64,000 nt of DNA from Collimonas sp. OK412 (GCF_900112135.1 NZ_FOLC01000004.1:186001-250000), one strand, 5' to 3'; shown: positions 18,645 to 29,296, numbered from the stretch's first letter. Notes: generated by a model not told the origin, from the letters alone. Program-made: numbers and translations.

Positions 18645-20069
18645 TCATTCGGATTTTGTCCGTAAGCGCACCTCGGTCAGTCCGAAATAACGGGCAAAAC
18701 AAACATTTTCCCATTCCGCGGGGCTGGCTTTGATTTCATTGAAGAAGGTGATCGGTTTCGGTTCGTGCGTATATCCGGCGACTTCCAGCGACTTTCCTCT
18801 TGCCTGTCCAGCTGCGGCAAAACGGGCCGAGAGGAGGGATTTCAAATCGGCGGATGCAGTCATGCCTTCGACAACAGGTCGCCATGTGTGGTTTGGATAG
18901 AAGATGAAACCCGCCACCACCAGCACAGTCACGCCGGCAAAGAGGGCGCCGGCCAGCGCGGATTTACGTTTCTGCTGATCGGCAGGGCGGCGCCGCGCAT
19001 GAAGATGGGCGGCAATCAGGAACGCCATGGCGTTTACCAGCATGAAGTCGATCGTTCTCGCGCGCTCTGGCCCGAGGTCGTTGAGGACAAATGTCCTGGC
19101 AAAGATGCTTGCCCACAGGGCCAGCACCAGGAACACCGAGAATCCGAATACCACGCGAGCCGGGAATGCAATTTCCCTGCGTGGCTTGACCAGCGCGAAG
19201 AAACAATAAACGAGCAGCAGGCTTACCAGAAACGAAGCCACATACTTAGCCAGAATGAGCTTGAGGGAACTCCAGACAGCCAGCACCACATTGATGTGTT
19301 GCGGCATCGTTGCGGCCCGCAAGAAATTACCTGGAGCAGCTCCCGAAATAACGGCGCCGATGATCGCCGCTGCCAATATGCAGGCGACAGCCCTGTCCGT
19401 TTTGCGGACGAAGCAGCAAATCACGAGGGGAAACAGCAGCGCGATGTGGGCCAGCATGACCGTTTCGTTAAAACTGGCCAGCAGCACGCTCGCCAGCGAC
19501 AATACGGCAATGCGTTTCCTTGAAAGAGCGGCATTTCCGCGGAATATGCGCAACTCTTCGGCGATCAGGGCCAGGAAAAGTGCGCAAGAGACGCCATAGG
19601 TTGCGCCGCCGGCCAGCCAGAACAACGATTCCCGCACGCGGAATGTCGCCATCAGCATGACAAAGAAAAGCAGAAGGAAAGCGGCGTTCTTGATACCCGC
19701 GGCTGACAAGAAATGGCGCGCAGCCAGGAAGTTCAGCGCCAGGATAAGTAATGGCACGATGTAGTAATGGTGCAGCAACACCTCATCGGAGACTGCAAAT
19801 GCGCTAATCAGCAATGCCGGCGTATAACGGCCACCCCAGGTCAGATATTCTGTCACTACATTTTGAAAAACGCCGCGGCTTTGCGCTCCAAAGCCATAGC
19901 AGAAGTCGTCCGCCGAGGGAACCGCGTGGAATGCGTTCCAGAAAATCCATAGTAAAAATAGTACTGCTATCGCCAGCAAGCCGTTGCGGGCAAGAGCGGT
20001 CGACCCCTGGGAAATATTGAGAATGCCGTTTGGCAGAGCGCGGACAGTTTGCACTTCTTCAATCTTCAA
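18645..20069 (-). CDS. Polytopic membrane protein, DUF6056/GT-C glycosyltransferase-like
   Basis: 474 residues with roughly ten hydrophobic segments (for example LLAIAVLFLLWIFWNAF and VVFGFSVFLVLALW). The first periplasmic loop has SADDFCYGFGAQSRG and YLTWGGRYTPALL, an acidic pair and Trp-Gly-Gly-Arg pattern shared with DUF6056 and Gtr-type lipid-linked glucosyltransferases. A function in sugar transfer to O-antigen or other surface glycans is therefore possible but unproven. The frame begins with TTG at 20069, with AGAGA just upstream, and has no early Met. It sits between pth and ychF, which are usually neighbours, so it looks like a lineage-specific insertion. Confidence 0.7.
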   Translation of the reverse strand: MKIEEVQTVRALPNGILNISQGSTALARNGLLAIAVLFLLWIFWNAFHAVPSADDFCYGFGAQSRGVFQNVVTEYLTWGGRYTPALLISAFAVSDEVLLHHYYIVPLLILALNFLAARHFLSAAGIKNAAFLLLFFVMLMATFRVRESLFWLAGGATYGVSCALFLALIAEELRIFRGNAALSRKRIAVLSLASVLLASFNETVMLAHIALLFPLVICCFVRKTDRAVACILAAAIIGAVISGAAPGNFLRAATMPQHINVVLAVWSSLKLILAKYVASFLVSLLLVYCFFALVKPRREIAFPARVVFGFSVFLVLALWASIFARTFVLNDLGPERARTIDFMLVNAMAFLIAAHLHARRRPADQQKRKSALAGALFAGVTVLVVAGFIFYPNHTWRPVVEGMTASADLKSLLSARFAAAGQARGKSLEVAGYTHEPKPITFFNEIKASPAEWENVCFARYFGLTEVRLRTKSE

Positions 20070-20127
20070 TTTGATCTCTTTTCTCGGTCGTTTGACATCG
20101 GGTCGCGGAATTGCCGGCAGCGCGCAG

Positions 20128-20712
20128 TTATTTGGCGGTATGCAATTGCATGGTCGCCGCTTCGAATTTGCCTTCGCATAGCAGCGGGATGATCTTCAGG
20201 CTGTCGGCAATCGCTTCTTCGATGGGAACCTGCTCGTCCTTGCGCGGCCGGTGCAGCACGAAATCGGCCACCACCTGCTGCAGGTTCAGCGTGCGCGGAT
20301 GGCCGATGCCCAGCCGCAGGCGCCAGTAATCCTGGGTGCCGAGCGCGGCCGTGATGTCTTTCAAGCCATTGTGCCCGCCGGACGAACCACCTTTTTTCAG
20401 CTTGGCGCTGCCGGGCGGCAGGTCCAGTTCATCGTGCACCACCAGGATCTCGTCCGCTGTGATCTTGTAGAAACGCGCCAGCGCGCCGACCGACTGGCCG
20501 GAGCGGTTCATGAACGTCTGCGGCTCCAGCAGCCAGACTTCCTGGCCGGCGATGCTGGTCTTGGCGACCAGGGCGTTGAAGCGCGCTTCCCGGGCCAGCT
20601 TGCGGCCGAGGTCGTTGGCGAGATTGTCGACCAGCCAGAAACCGGCGTTGTGGCGCGTTTGCTCGTATTCCGGTCCGGGATTGCCGAGGCCGGCGATGAG
20701 GCGGATAGACAT
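20128..20712 (-). CDS. pth: Peptidyl-tRNA hydrolase
   Basis: 194-residue enzyme that frees peptides from tRNAs dropped by ribosomes. The N-terminal [20 protein letters not shown] carries the catalytic His21 and the conserved Asn11 and Asn22. The catalytic Asp lies in [11 protein letters not shown], and [13 protein letters not shown] completes the site. It is downstream of rplY, the order prs-rplY-pth-ychF common to many proteobacteria. Confidence 0.97.
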   Translation of the reverse strand: MSIRLIAGLGNPGPEYEQTRHNAGFWLVDNLANDLGRKLAREARFNALVAKTSIAGQEVWLLEPQTFMNRSGQSVGALARFYKITADEILVVHDELDLPPGSAKLKKGGSSGGHNGLKDITAALGTQDYWRLRLGIGHPRTLNLQQVVADFVLHRPRKDEQVPIEEAIADSLKIIPLLCEGKFEAATMQLHTAK

Positions 20713-20771
20713 GGGCTATTGATTTTCGTATGGATGGCTTGCGCAAATTATAGAAGAAGACAGCGGCCAAC

Positions 20772-20800
20772 AATAAAAAACCCGCCATGAAGGCGGGTCT
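20772..20800 (-). terminator. Rho-independent terminator of rplY
   Basis: On the minus strand ACCCGCCTTCATGGCGGGT forms a seven-pair stem followed by TTTTTTATT, about 50 bases past the rplY stop and before pth. It suggests partial uncoupling of pth from rplY. Confidence 0.88.
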
Positions 20801-20848
20801 CAGCTTGCTGATTACTGCCAGAAAGCTGCTCTGGCAAATAGCTTGCTA

Positions 20849-21472
20849 TTACTTCTTGTCGGCAGCAGGAGCATCAGCAGCTGGTGCTTCGGCAGCAGGA
20901 GCGTCAGCTTCGACCTTGCCTGCAGGGATCGATGCAGTAGCGATAGTCAGGTTCTCTTGCGACACTGCAGCAACGCCCTTAGGCAGCTTCAGGTCAGCCA
21001 GGTGGATCGAGTGGCCGACTTCGATGTTGGTCAGGTCGACTTCGATGAACTCTGGCAGGTCGGCTGGCAGGCAGGTTACTTCCAGTTCAGCAAAAACGTG
21101 GCTGATGATGGCGCCGGACAGTTTCACTGCAGGAGCTACGTCTGCATTGATGAAGTGCAGCGGCACTTTCACGTGGATTGCCTGTTTTGCATCAACGCGC
21201 TGGAAATCAGCGTGCAGGACCAGTTGCTTGTATGCGTGGACCTGGAAGTCGCGCAGCAGGACTTTCTGTACCTTGCCGTCGATTTCGAGATCGAGGATCG
21301 AAGAGTGGAAAGTTTCTTTTTTCAGCGCGTGGTACAGCGCGTTGTGGTCCAGCGAGATATTGACCGGCGCGTCGGAACCACCATAAACGATACCTGGTGT
21401 CTGGCCAGCATTGCGCAGGCGGCGGCTCGCTCCGGTCCCCTGCTCTTTGCGTACAAATGCGATTACTTTCAT
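20849..21472 (-). CDS. rplY: 50S ribosomal protein L25/general stress protein Ctc
   Basis: 207-residue two-domain L25 (Ctc/TL5 form) that binds 5S rRNA. It begins [20 protein letters not shown], with [16 protein letters not shown] following; the C-terminal TL5 domain includes [25 protein letters not shown]. The tail is Ala/Pro-rich ([13 protein letters not shown]). The ATG at 21472 has GGAG seven bases upstream; the much longer open frame reaching 21703 runs through the prs terminator and is not used. Confidence 0.96.
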   Translation of the reverse strand: MKVIAFVRKEQGTGASRRLRNAGQTPGIVYGGSDAPVNISLDHNALYHALKKETFHSSILDLEIDGKVQKVLLRDFQVHAYKQLVLHADFQRVDAKQAIHVKVPLHFINADVAPAVKLSGAIISHVFAELEVTCLPADLPEFIEVDLTNIEVGHSIHLADLKLPKGVAAVSQENLTIATASIPAGKVEADAPAAEAPAADAPAADKK

Positions 21473-21507
21473 TTTGAAGCTCCATTGTGTGCCGGATTGA
21501 AGTCCGG

Positions 21508-21541
21508 CGGTAAAAACCCTCCGCGACCAGAGGGTTTTGTT
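21508..21541 (-). terminator. Rho-independent terminator between prs and rplY
   Basis: The minus strand reads AAAACCCTCTGGTCGCGGAGGGTTTTTA, a strong A/T-flanked GC stem with T-run. It ends the prs transcript or attenuates read-through into rplY. Confidence 0.88.
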
Positions 21542-21603
21542 AGCCTGCCATGCCTGCCTTTCGGCCGGCGCAACAGGGAATACGAATTCAGCAGACTGAA
21601 TAT

Positions 21604-22554
21604 TTATTCGGCAAACAGCGACATGACCGAGTCGCCCTTGGTAATACGCTTGAACGTCTCGGCCAGCAGCTCCGCACACGACAACTGGCGGATCTTGCCG
21701 CAAGCCTTGGCTTCCGCCGACAGCGGGATGGTGTCGACCACCACCAGCTCGTCCAGCGGCGAATTGACGATGCGCTCGAGGGCAGGGCCGGACAGCACAG
21801 GGTGCGTACAGTAAGCCACCACTTTCTTGGCGCCGCGCTCTTTCAATACTTCGGCTGCCTTGGTCAGGGTGCCGGCGGTATCGACCATGTCATCCATGAT
21901 CACGCAGTTGCGGCCTTCGACTTCACCGATGATGTTCATGACTTCCGACACGTTCGCCTTCGGCCGGCGCTTGTCGATGATCGCCAGGTCGCAGTTCAGG
22001 CGTTTTGCCAGCGCCCGGGCGCGCACCACGCCGCCGACGTCCGGCGATACGACCAGCAGGTCGTCGTAGTTCTTGCTTACCAGGTCGCCCAGCAGAATCG
22101 GCGATGCGTAAATATTGTCGACCGGGATGTCGAAGAAACCCTGGATCTGGTCAGCATGCAGATCCATGATCAGGACGCGTTCGACACCGGCTTCCTGCAA
22201 CATGTTGGCGACCACCTTGGCTGAAATCGCAACCCGCGCCGAACGCGGGCGGCGGTCCTGGCGTGCATAGCCGTAATAAGGAATCGCGGCAGTGATGCGG
22301 CCAGCCGAAGCGCGCTTCAGCGCATCGACCATCAGCATGATTTCCATCAGGTTGTCATTGGTCGGCGCGCACGTCGATTGCAGCACAAAGACATCCTTGC
22401 CACGTACATTCTCGTTGATCTCGACCATTACTTCGCCGTCGGAGAATTTGGTGACGTTGGCTTTGCCTAGCGGGATACCGAGTTGCTTGGCAACTCCAAT
22501 AGCTAGTTCCGGGTTTGCGTTGCCGGTAAAAACCATCAGGTTTTCGTTTGCCAT
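21604..22554 (-). CDS. prs: Ribose-phosphate pyrophosphokinase (PRPP synthetase)
   Basis: 316-residue enzyme that makes 5-phosphoribosyl 1-pyrophosphate from ribose 5-phosphate and ATP. Visible motifs are the early [10 protein letters not shown], the flexible loop [14 protein letters not shown], the PRPP-binding region [14 protein letters not shown] and the ATP/regulatory segment. Length is exactly that of bacterial class I enzymes. It follows tRNA-Gln and precedes rplY. Confidence 0.98.
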   Translation of the reverse strand: MANENLMVFTGNANPELAIGVAKQLGIPLGKANVTKFSDGEVMVEINENVRGKDVFVLQSTCAPTNDNLMEIMLMVDALKRASAGRITAAIPYYGYARQDRRPRSARVAISAKVVANMLQEAGVERVLIMDLHADQIQGFFDIPVDNIYASPILLGDLVSKNYDDLLVVSPDVGGVVRARALAKRLNCDLAIIDKRRPKANVSEVMNIIGEVEGRNCVIMDDMVDTAGTLTKAAEVLKERGAKKVVAYCTHPVLSGPALERIVNSPLDELVVVDTIPLSAEAKACGKIRQLSCAELLAETFKRITKGDSVMSLFAE

Positions 22555-22739
22555 GGAGATCCCTGGATACAGTCGTTAAAAAGTTGAAAAGCCGACAATG
22601 CCCGACTATTCTAGTCTTGCGTTGGCGGCTTAGGTATTCGCTGTGTGCTGTTGTTGTATTTCTGAAGCGGCTAAATCGGCTGCCGCTGTAAGACCCGCAA
22701 TGACACTATTTCTTGCTGGACAATATTGTCCGTATTTAA

Positions 22740-22816
22740 TGGCAGGGGAAGAAGGATTCGAACCTTCGAATGCTGGAATCAAAATCCAGTGCCTTAACCA
22801 GCTTGGCGATTCCCCT
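22740..22816 (-). tRNA. tRNA-Gln (TTG anticodon)
   Basis: A complete cloverleaf on the minus strand: acceptor AGGGGAA pairs with TTCCCCT, the anticodon stem CTGGA/TCCAG encloses TTTTGAT with anticodon TTG, and the T-arm contains GGTTCGAATCC. The 3' CCA is encoded (22740-22742). It lies between ispE and prs, an arrangement common in proteobacteria. Confidence 0.97.
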
Positions 22817-22902
22817 ACGCAACTTGTTGTCTACCATAAATCCGCGCCGCATATCAAAACAGCGCTTGAATCTGATGCTAAACCGAATTCTGTATTACCT
22901 TT

Positions 22903-23775
22903 TCAACGATCTGCCAGTCCTGCGAGCGGATGTTCCTGCATCGCCTTGGCCTTCCATGCTTTCCAGTGGCCCGGCACCAATTTCAGTACCTCATCTGCCT
23001 GTTTTTCTTGCGTAAAACTACAAAAAACACAGGCGCCGGATCCGGTCATTCTGGCATCTCCATGATTGCCTAGCCATTTTATGGCGTCCGCAACTTCCGG
23101 GAACTGCCTGGCGGCCACGGATTCCAGATCGTTTTTTCCGAAGAGCTTTTTGCTAGCTATCGAAAAGTCCGTCATTTTGACGGGTTTCGTACTCCTTGTC
23201 AATTCCGATGATGAAAAAATTAATGCGGTCGGAATTGTTACGCCGGGCTGAATTATAACGAACCATAGGTCGGGCGTGTCAAGCTTTTGCAGGCTTTCTC
23301 CGATTCCTTCTGCAAACGCATTTTGCCCGAACAGGAAAAACGGCACATCGGCGCCCAGCTGCAGGCCCAAAACCATCAATTCCTCGCGCGACAGGCCGCC
23401 TTGCCACAGGTGGTTGAGCGCCATCAGCGTGGTGGCGGCGTCGGAGGAGCCGCCGCCCAGCCCGCCGCCCATGGGCAGTTTTTTTTCAATGGCGATGTCG
23501 GCGCCGAATCCGCCGGCGCCGGTGCGTTCCCGGATCGCGTTTTGCAGCAGCCTGGCGGCGCGTACGATCAGGTCGCTCTCTTGCGGCACGCCCGGAATCT
23601 CGGTAGTGCGCCGGATCTGGTCGTCGGCGCGCGTCTGGAAATGCAGCAGATCGCTGAAATCGACCAGCTGGAACACGGTTTGCAGCAGGTGATAGCCATC
23701 CGGGCGGCGTCCGGTAACGTGTAAAAACAGGTTCAGCTTGGCTGGCGCCGGGCAGTTGTTCAGCGTGCGGGTCAT
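22903..23775 (-). CDS. ispE: 4-diphosphocytidyl-2-C-methyl-D-erythritol kinase
   Basis: GHMP kinase of the non-mevalonate isoprenoid pathway; it phosphorylates CDP-methylerythritol. 290 residues. The start ATG at 23775 gives the expected [21 protein letters not shown] with the catalytic Lys and Asp region. The ATP-binding glycine loop is [19 protein letters not shown], and the C-terminal MTGSGACVF is conserved. A 50-codon longer open frame overlaps lolB and is rejected. It begins eight bases after the lolB stop, so the TPR gene, lolB and ispE form one operon. Confidence 0.97.
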   Translation of the reverse strand: MTRTLNNCPAPAKLNLFLHVTGRRPDGYHLLQTVFQLVDFSDLLHFQTRADDQIRRTTEIPGVPQESDLIVRAARLLQNAIRERTGAGGFGADIAIEKKLPMGGGLGGGSSDAATTLMALNHLWQGGLSREELMVLGLQLGADVPFFLFGQNAFAEGIGESLQKLDTPDLWFVIIQPGVTIPTALIFSSSELTRSTKPVKMTDFSIASKKLFGKNDLESVAARQFPEVADAIKWLGNHGDARMTGSGACVFCSFTQEKQADEVLKLVPGHWKAWKAKAMQEHPLAGLADR

Positions 23776-23783
23776 TGCGGGTT

Positions 23784-24464
23784 TCAGTGTGGTTGGCGGC
23801 TGTCGATGACGATGCGGATTGCAACTTCGCCGGCTTGTGCGGTATTGCGGGCCAGGTCTATCCGTTTCGGATAACTTTCGGCGCCGTTGTCCTGGGCTTG
23901 CCAGTTGGTGTACTGGATCAGCCATTTGTCGGCGGTGGTGACGCTGAAGCCGTCATCCGCGGCCGCGGACGGCGCGGCGCTGAAGCGCTGGCCGGCGGCG
24001 TTCTGGCCGAAACCCTGCAGCCAGTCGCGCAGGCCGGCGATCGGCAGGGGCCAGCCCAGGGCTTGCACCGTCAGGGCGTCGACATCGCCGGCGCTGCGCG
24101 CAGGCTGGCCGCTTTGCTTGAGGGTCGCCTGGTCAGCCGCGATGTTGATGGTGGCCAGGGTCTGTCCCAGCGGCGAGAGCAGGGTGATCACGGTTTCCTG
24201 CCTGCCTTGGGCCCAGGTGAAGCTGCCGTGCATGGCTTGTTCCTTGCCGTCTTGCTGATAGCGGATCGACAAGCGGCCGCTGACATCGATGGCCTGGTGG
24301 TATTGCCGCGCCGCGCCGCTGGCTGCGGTAGCAGCCGGCGCGGACGATTGCGACAGCGTGCTGCAGCCGCTCAGCGCCATGGCAGCCACCGCCGCGGCCA
24401 GCAGCGCGCCGCGCCGGATCGCCGGCAATACCTGCCAAGCGTTCTTGCCAGGCGCCCGCATCAT
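23784..24464 (-). CDS. lolB: Outer-membrane lipoprotein insertion factor LolB
   Basis: 226-residue lipoprotein that receives lipoproteins from LolA and inserts them into the outer membrane. The lipobox LSGC follows a short hydrophobic signal; the body includes [19 protein letters not shown] and [25 protein letters not shown], typical of LolB. The chosen ATG at 24464 overlaps the upstream TPR gene stop (ATGATG context), giving translational coupling. The pair lolB-ispE is conserved in proteobacteria. Confidence 0.93.
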   Translation of the reverse strand: MMRAPGKNAWQVLPAIRRGALLAAAVAAMALSGCSTLSQSSAPAATAASGAARQYHQAIDVSGRLSIRYQQDGKEQAMHGSFTWAQGRQETVITLLSPLGQTLATINIAADQATLKQSGQPARSAGDVDALTVQALGWPLPIAGLRDWLQGFGQNAAGQRFSAAPSAAADDGFSVTTADKWLIQYTNWQAQDNGAESYPKRIDLARNTAQAGEVAIRIVIDSRQPH

Positions 24465-26269
24465 AATCTGGCGCCCAGCCGCGCCAGGGTGTTTTTCAGG
24501 GCGTCGTTCTGCGGATCTTTCTGCTGCACTTCGCGCCACAGTTTTTGCGCATCGGTTTTTTGTCCCTTGACCCACAGGACTTCACCGAGGTGCACGGCGA
24601 TTTCCGGATCGGGCATCAAGCTGTAGGCGGTGCGCAGCCGGGTCTCGGCTTCGCCCAGGTTGCCCAGGCGGTATTGCACCCAGCCCATGCTGTCGACGAT
24701 GAACGGGTCCTGCGGCGCCAGCGTCAGCGCTTTCTGGATCAGCGTCAGCGCTTCCGGCAAGCGGATATTGCGGTCGGCCAGCGAGTAGCCGAGGGCGTTG
24801 TACGCCTGCTGGTTTTCCGGCGCCAGCGCGATCAGTTTGCGCAGCGCGGTTTCCATGGTGCCCAGGTTATTCAGTTTTTCTGCCGCCATGGCGTAGTCGT
24901 ACAGCAGGTCGGGGTTGTCGGGCTGCGCCTTGAGCGCGGTTTCCAGGACCTTGAACGCTTCCTGCGGACGGTTGGCGTCGCGCAGCAATTGGGCTTCCAC
25001 CTGGGTTACCTGGGTTTTCTCGCGTTCGCCGTTGGTGTCGATCTCTGCCAGCACGCGCCGTGCGCCGTCGAGGTCGCCGCGTTTGGACAGCAGCTGGGCG
25101 CGGCGCAGCTGGGCGTCCAGGTAGGCGTCGCCCGGTTCGACCTGCGCCAGCCATTTCAATGCGGTGTCGGTGTCATTCCGGTCTGCCGCAATCTGCGCCA
25201 GGATCAGCAGCGCCTGGGTGCTGTCGCGCGCTTCGTCCGGATGCTTGGCCAGCTGGTCGATATAGCTGACCAGGTAGCGTTCGGCAGCTTTGGTATCACC
25301 GATTTGTGCATTCAGCAGGCCCAGCGCGAGCAGGGTGGTGGCGTCCTGCTTGTCGCTCTTGAGCAGGATTTCAAATTGGCTGCGGGCTTTTTCGTATTGC
25401 TTCTGGTCGATCAGGGTGCGCGCATAGGCCACCCGCACTTCACGCGAGCCGGGATATTTCTTGAGGAAATCGGTGAGGATGCGTTCGACCTCGGTATTGT
25501 CCCCCGCGACTTGCGCGCTGGTCAGGATCGCCAGTTCAGAGTCGGGTTTCAGGTTCAGCGCAATTTTCGCTTCTTCCTGGGCGCGGGTGCTGTTGCCTAT
25601 GCTGAACGCTTCCTGCGCCAGCGCCAGATGCGCTTCCGGCATCGCCGTGTAAGGCGTGACCAGCTGCTCGAGCAGGGCGAACGCGCCGGCCTTGTCCTGC
25701 GCCCGCGCCAGCAGGCGCTGGATCTGCAGCATCATGACGCCGCGCGCTTGCGGCGGCGCATCTTGCAGGCGCTTTTCGAGGATCGGCTTGGCTTCCGCCA
25801 GGTTGTTGCTGAGCATGATGAAGCCGAGGTAATACTGGGTCGCCTCTTCGGAATCGGGAGCCAGTTCACGCCACAGGCGGATGGCCACCAGCGCTTCGCT
25901 GGCCTGTTTTGCGCTCAGCGCCATTTCCGCCGCGCGTCGGGCCAGGCGCGGATCGCGCGTCTGCTGGGCGGCTCCCAGCAGGGTGACGTATGCGGATTGC
26001 CAGTTGCCGCGCTGGAAAGCGATTTCGGAGCTGAGTACCTTGAACAGGATTTCCTTGGTCAGCGGCACCGCCGGCAGATGTTCTTCCGGCGGTTTGACCG
26101 GCGTTGCCCTGGTTGCCAGCTTGCGGCTTGCGATCTGCTCGGGACTTGCTGCAGGAGTAGCCGCAGGCGGCGTGCTGGCAGCAGGATTTGTGGCGTCGTT
26201 GCCCGGCGTTACACCGGCGCAAGCCGACAGCAAGGTAGAGAGCGTTACAATGGCAAGGGTTTTTTTCAA
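24461..26269 (-). CDS. Tetratricopeptide-repeat lipoprotein
   Basis: 602-residue envelope protein with a lipobox (LLSAC, Cys17) and at least eight TPR units across the length, for example LALLALGLLNAQIGDTKAAERYLV and AYNALGYSLADRNIRLPEALTLIQKAL. A low-complexity Ala/Pro/Thr linker follows the Cys. The TTG start at 26269 has AGGA about nine bases upstream and begins a textbook lipoprotein signal (MKKTLAIVTLSTLLSAC); the ATG at 26356 would add 29 unlikely residues. It heads the lolB-ispE operon, as in other betaproteobacteria. It probably acts as a scaffold at the outer membrane, but the partner is unknown. Confidence 0.88.
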   Translation of the reverse strand: MKKTLAIVTLSTLLSACAGVTPGNDATNPAASTPPAATPAASPEQIASRKLATRATPVKPPEEHLPAVPLTKEILFKVLSSEIAFQRGNWQSAYVTLLGAAQQTRDPRLARRAAEMALSAKQASEALVAIRLWRELAPDSEEATQYYLGFIMLSNNLAEAKPILEKRLQDAPPQARGVMMLQIQRLLARAQDKAGAFALLEQLVTPYTAMPEAHLALAQEAFSIGNSTRAQEEAKIALNLKPDSELAILTSAQVAGDNTEVERILTDFLKKYPGSREVRVAYARTLIDQKQYEKARSQFEILLKSDKQDATTLLALGLLNAQIGDTKAAERYLVSYIDQLAKHPDEARDSTQALLILAQIAADRNDTDTALKWLAQVEPGDAYLDAQLRRAQLLSKRGDLDGARRVLAEIDTNGEREKTQVTQVEAQLLRDANRPQEAFKVLETALKAQPDNPDLLYDYAMAAEKLNNLGTMETALRKLIALAPENQQAYNALGYSLADRNIRLPEALTLIQKALTLAPQDPFIVDSMGWVQYRLGNLGEAETRLRTAYSLMPDPEIAVHLGEVLWVKGQKTDAQKLWREVQQKDPQNDALKNTLARLGARL

Positions 26270-26416
26270 GGGATATGTCCTGGCATTCAAAGGTAAGCTT
26301 GATTTTACGCCCAACCAGAGAGCAGCGCGCAGCGGCCGCCCCTGGATTTGTTTCAAAAAGTTTATAGCCGATTATGCCATTTCATTCCGGACGCGCTTTT
26401 CCAACGATGCCTGACG

Positions 26417-27238
26417 ATGCCAGAATTACCTGAAGTAGAAGTCACCCGCCGCGGCGTCGCGCCGCATCTCGACGGCCGCGTGGTGACTGCCGTCACCTTT
26501 CGCCACCGCGGCTTGCGCTGGCCGTTTCCGCTAGACCTGCCGGCGCTGCTGGTCGGCCGCAAGGTGCGCGGCACCGGCCGCCGCGGCAAATACCTGCTGC
26601 TGCGTTTCGACCATGGCACCGTGATCATCCACCTGGGCATGTCGGGCCACCTGCGGATCCTGGAGCTCGGCGTTGAGCCGCAAAAACACGACCATTTCGA
26701 CCTGGTGGTCGGCCGCCAGCTGCTGCGGCTGACCGATCCGCGCCGTTTCGGCGCGGTGCTCTGGCATGCCGACGCCGACGGGCCGGTGGAGCAGCATGTG
26801 CTGCTGGCCGGGCTGGGGCTGGAGCCGCTGGAAGATGTTTTTTCGGCGCAGATCCTGTTTCAAAAGACCCGCAACCGCAGCGCGCCGATCAAGCAAGTGC
26901 TGCTGGCCGGCGATATCGTGGTCGGGGTAGGCAATATCTATGCGTCGGAAAGCCTGTTCCGCGCCGGCATCAATCCCAAAACGCAGGCTCACCGCATCAG
27001 CCTGGCACGCTACGAACGGCTGGTTGATGCCATTCGGATAATCTTAGCGGCCGCAATTGACAAGGGCGGCAGCACTTTACGTGATTTTATTGGGGCTGAT
27101 GGGCAATCCGGTTACTTCCAACAGAGTTATTTCGTCTATGATCGTGCTGGGTTGCCTTGTAGAAATTGCGGCACCCTGATTACGCAGATCAAACAAGGGC
27201 AGCGTTCGACGTTTTATTGCAAAAAATGTCAAAAATAA
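26417..27238 (+). CDS. mutM: Formamidopyrimidine-DNA glycosylase
   Basis: 273-residue base-excision repair enzyme that removes 8-oxoguanine and ring-opened purines. The mature N-terminus [12 protein letters not shown] supplies the catalytic Pro and Glu; [11 protein letters not shown] carries the conserved Lys. The H2TH region includes [19 protein letters not shown], and the C-terminal zinc finger is [10 protein letters not shown]...FYCKKCQ. The ATG at 26417 gives the exact family start. It diverges from the TPR-lolB-ispE operon and is the first of mutM, dynamin-like, mutY. Confidence 0.98.
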   Translation: MPELPEVEVTRRGVAPHLDGRVVTAVTFRHRGLRWPFPLDLPALLVGRKVRGTGRRGKYLLLRFDHGTVIIHLGMSGHLRILELGVEPQKHDHFDLVVGRQLLRLTDPRRFGAVLWHADADGPVEQHVLLAGLGLEPLEDVFSAQILFQKTRNRSAPIKQVLLAGDIVVGVGNIYASESLFRAGINPKTQAHRISLARYERLVDAIRIILAAAIDKGGSTLRDFIGADGQSGYFQQSYFVYDRAGLPCRNCGTLITQIKQGQRSTFYCKKCQK

Positions 27239-27266
27239 ATATCAGAGAACATAGGCGAGAGAGATA

Positions 27267-29240
27267 GTGAGCAATCTAGTCCAAAAATTCCAGGAATACA
27301 GTGAATGGCGCACCGGCGTGGCCAGTGCATTACGGCGTTACCAGACATGGGCCAGCGCCTCGAAATTGTCGGACGTGGCCAGCGAACAGCGTATCGGCCG
27401 AGCCTTGGCGCGCCTCACCGACGACAAATTGTCGATCGCATTCGTGGCGGAATTTTCGCGCGGCAAGTCAGAACTGATCAACGCCATCTTTTTCGCCGAC
27501 TACGGCCAGCGCATCCTGCCGTCCGCCGCCGGCCGCACTACCATGTGCCCGACCGAGCTGCTGTATGACGCGTCTTTCCCGTCATGCATCCGCCTGCTGC
27601 CGATAGAAACCCGGGCCGAATCGCAGTCGACCAGCGATTACAAGGGCGCGCACCACGTCTGGACCGTGTTGCCGCTGGATATATCCTCCACCGACGGCAT
27701 GCTGGAAGCATTCAAGCAGGTCAGCCTGACCAAATGGGTGCCGGTGGAAGAGGCCAAACGCTACGGCCTGTATGACGAAGACGATCCCGACGCGGCCCTG
27801 GCGGTCGACGTGCTGGGGCGGGTCGAGATTTCCCAATGGCGCCATGCCATCGTCAACTTTCCGCATCCCTTGCTGAAAGAAGGGCTGGTGATCATCGATA
27901 CGCCGGGCCTGAACGCGATCGGCACCGAGCCGGAGCTGACGCTCAACCTGATTCCCAACGCCCATGCGGTGCTGTTCATCCTGGCGGCGGACACCGGCGT
28001 CACCAAGAGCGACATCGATGTCTGGCGCCATCACATCGGCAGCGGCGCCGGCCGCATGGTGGTGCTGAACAAGATCGACAGCATGTGGGACGAGCTGCGC
28101 TCGCCGTTCGAGGTCGAGCAGCAGATCAGCAGGCAGGTGTCGAGCGTGGCGCAGACGCTGGGCCTGGCGGAGGCGCAGGTATACCCGGTATCGGCCCAGA
28201 AGGGCCTGGTCGGCAAGATCAACGGCGAGCCGGACCTGCTGAGGAAAAGCCGCTTGCCGGCTTTGGAAAATGCCCTGTCGCGCGAGCTTATCCCGGCCAA
28301 GCGCGACATCATCCGCTCGCAGCTGATCGGCGATATCCATGACCTGACGGTCACCAAGCAAGCCCTGATGTCGGCGCACATCCGCAGCGTGGTCGAGCAG
28401 CTGCTGGAATTGAAGAGCCTGCGCGGCAAGAACACTTCCATCATCAGCCACATGATGAAACGGATCGACATCGAGAAAAAGGAATTCGACGAAAGCCTGC
28501 TGAAGCTGCAAGGCACGCGCATGGTGTTCGCGCGGCTGTCGGCCGGCGTCTTCACCACGCTCGGCATGGGCTTGCTGAAAGAAGAAATCCGCAAGACGCG
28601 CGAGACCATGGAAGGCAGCATGTTCACCGCCGGCTTCCGCCACGCGGTCAAGGAATTTTTCGACAAGGCGCAGGAAAACCTGATGCTGTCGGGCCAGAAG
28701 ACCGATGAAATTTCGGAAATGATGACCATCATGTACCGCAAATTCTCGACCGAGCACGGGCTGGCCTTGTCGACGCCCATGGCATTTTCGCTGGACAAGT
28801 ACCGCAATGAGATCAAGGTGATCGAGACCGCCTATCATCGCCAGTTCGGCACGGTGACGCTGGTCAAGACCAGCCAGGTAGTGCTGATGCAGAAGTTCTT
28901 CGATTCGATCGCCTCGCGCGTCAAGCAGAGTTTCCTGCAAGCCAACCGCGACGTCGATGCCTGGCTCAAGGTGGTGATGGCGCCGCTGGAAGAGCAGATC
29001 CGCGCCCACAAGTCGCAGCTCAAGCAGCGCACCGATTCGATCGAGCGGGTGCATGTGGCGATCGATAGCCTGGAAGAAAAAATCCAGTCGGTGGAGATGC
29101 TGCAGAACGAATTGACGGCGCAAAGAAACACGCTGGTGGCGCTGGAAACGGATTTGAGGAATGCGCTGGGAAGTGAGAGCTATGCCGGGACAGAGTTCAA
29201 TAGCCACCGAAACGTGGCGAATTACTCTGTACCCATCTGA
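27267..29240 (+). CDS. Dynamin-family GTPase
   Basis: 657-residue large GTPase. G1 near residue 60 is AEFSRGKSEL, with Ala where most dynamins have the first Gly. The switch Thr lies in GRTTMCPTELLY, G3 is DTPGLNAIG at about 210 and G4 is NKID at about 267. The rest is mostly helical with a coiled coil near residues 580-640 (a stalk/effector-like part), and no clear transmembrane hairpin is seen. The GTG at 27267 starts 28 bases after mutM. Bacterial dynamin-like proteins remodel or protect membranes; here the position between two oxidative-damage repair genes hints at a stress role, which is inference. Confidence 0.88.
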   Translation: MSNLVQKFQEYSEWRTGVASALRRYQTWASASKLSDVASEQRIGRALARLTDDKLSIAFVAEFSRGKSELINAIFFADYGQRILPSAAGRTTMCPTELLYDASFPSCIRLLPIETRAESQSTSDYKGAHHVWTVLPLDISSTDGMLEAFKQVSLTKWVPVEEAKRYGLYDEDDPDAALAVDVLGRVEISQWRHAIVNFPHPLLKEGLVIIDTPGLNAIGTEPELTLNLIPNAHAVLFILAADTGVTKSDIDVWRHHIGSGAGRMVVLNKIDSMWDELRSPFEVEQQISRQVSSVAQTLGLAEAQVYPVSAQKGLVGKINGEPDLLRKSRLPALENALSRELIPAKRDIIRSQLIGDIHDLTVTKQALMSAHIRSVVEQLLELKSLRGKNTSIISHMMKRIDIEKKEFDESLLKLQGTRMVFARLSAGVFTTLGMGLLKEEIRKTRETMEGSMFTAGFRHAVKEFFDKAQENLMLSGQKTDEISEMMTIMYRKFSTEHGLALSTPMAFSLDKYRNEIKVIETAYHRQFGTVTLVKTSQVVLMQKFFDSIASRVKQSFLQANRDVDAWLKVVMAPLEEQIRAHKSQLKQRTDSIERVHVAIDSLEEKIQSVEMLQNELTAQRNTLVALETDLRNALGSESYAGTEFNSHRNVANYSVPI

Positions 29241-29296
29241 TCAGATGGGTAGTTTGAAGCACGTACATGTCGTTATAAAACCGCAGTGAGACAGAG

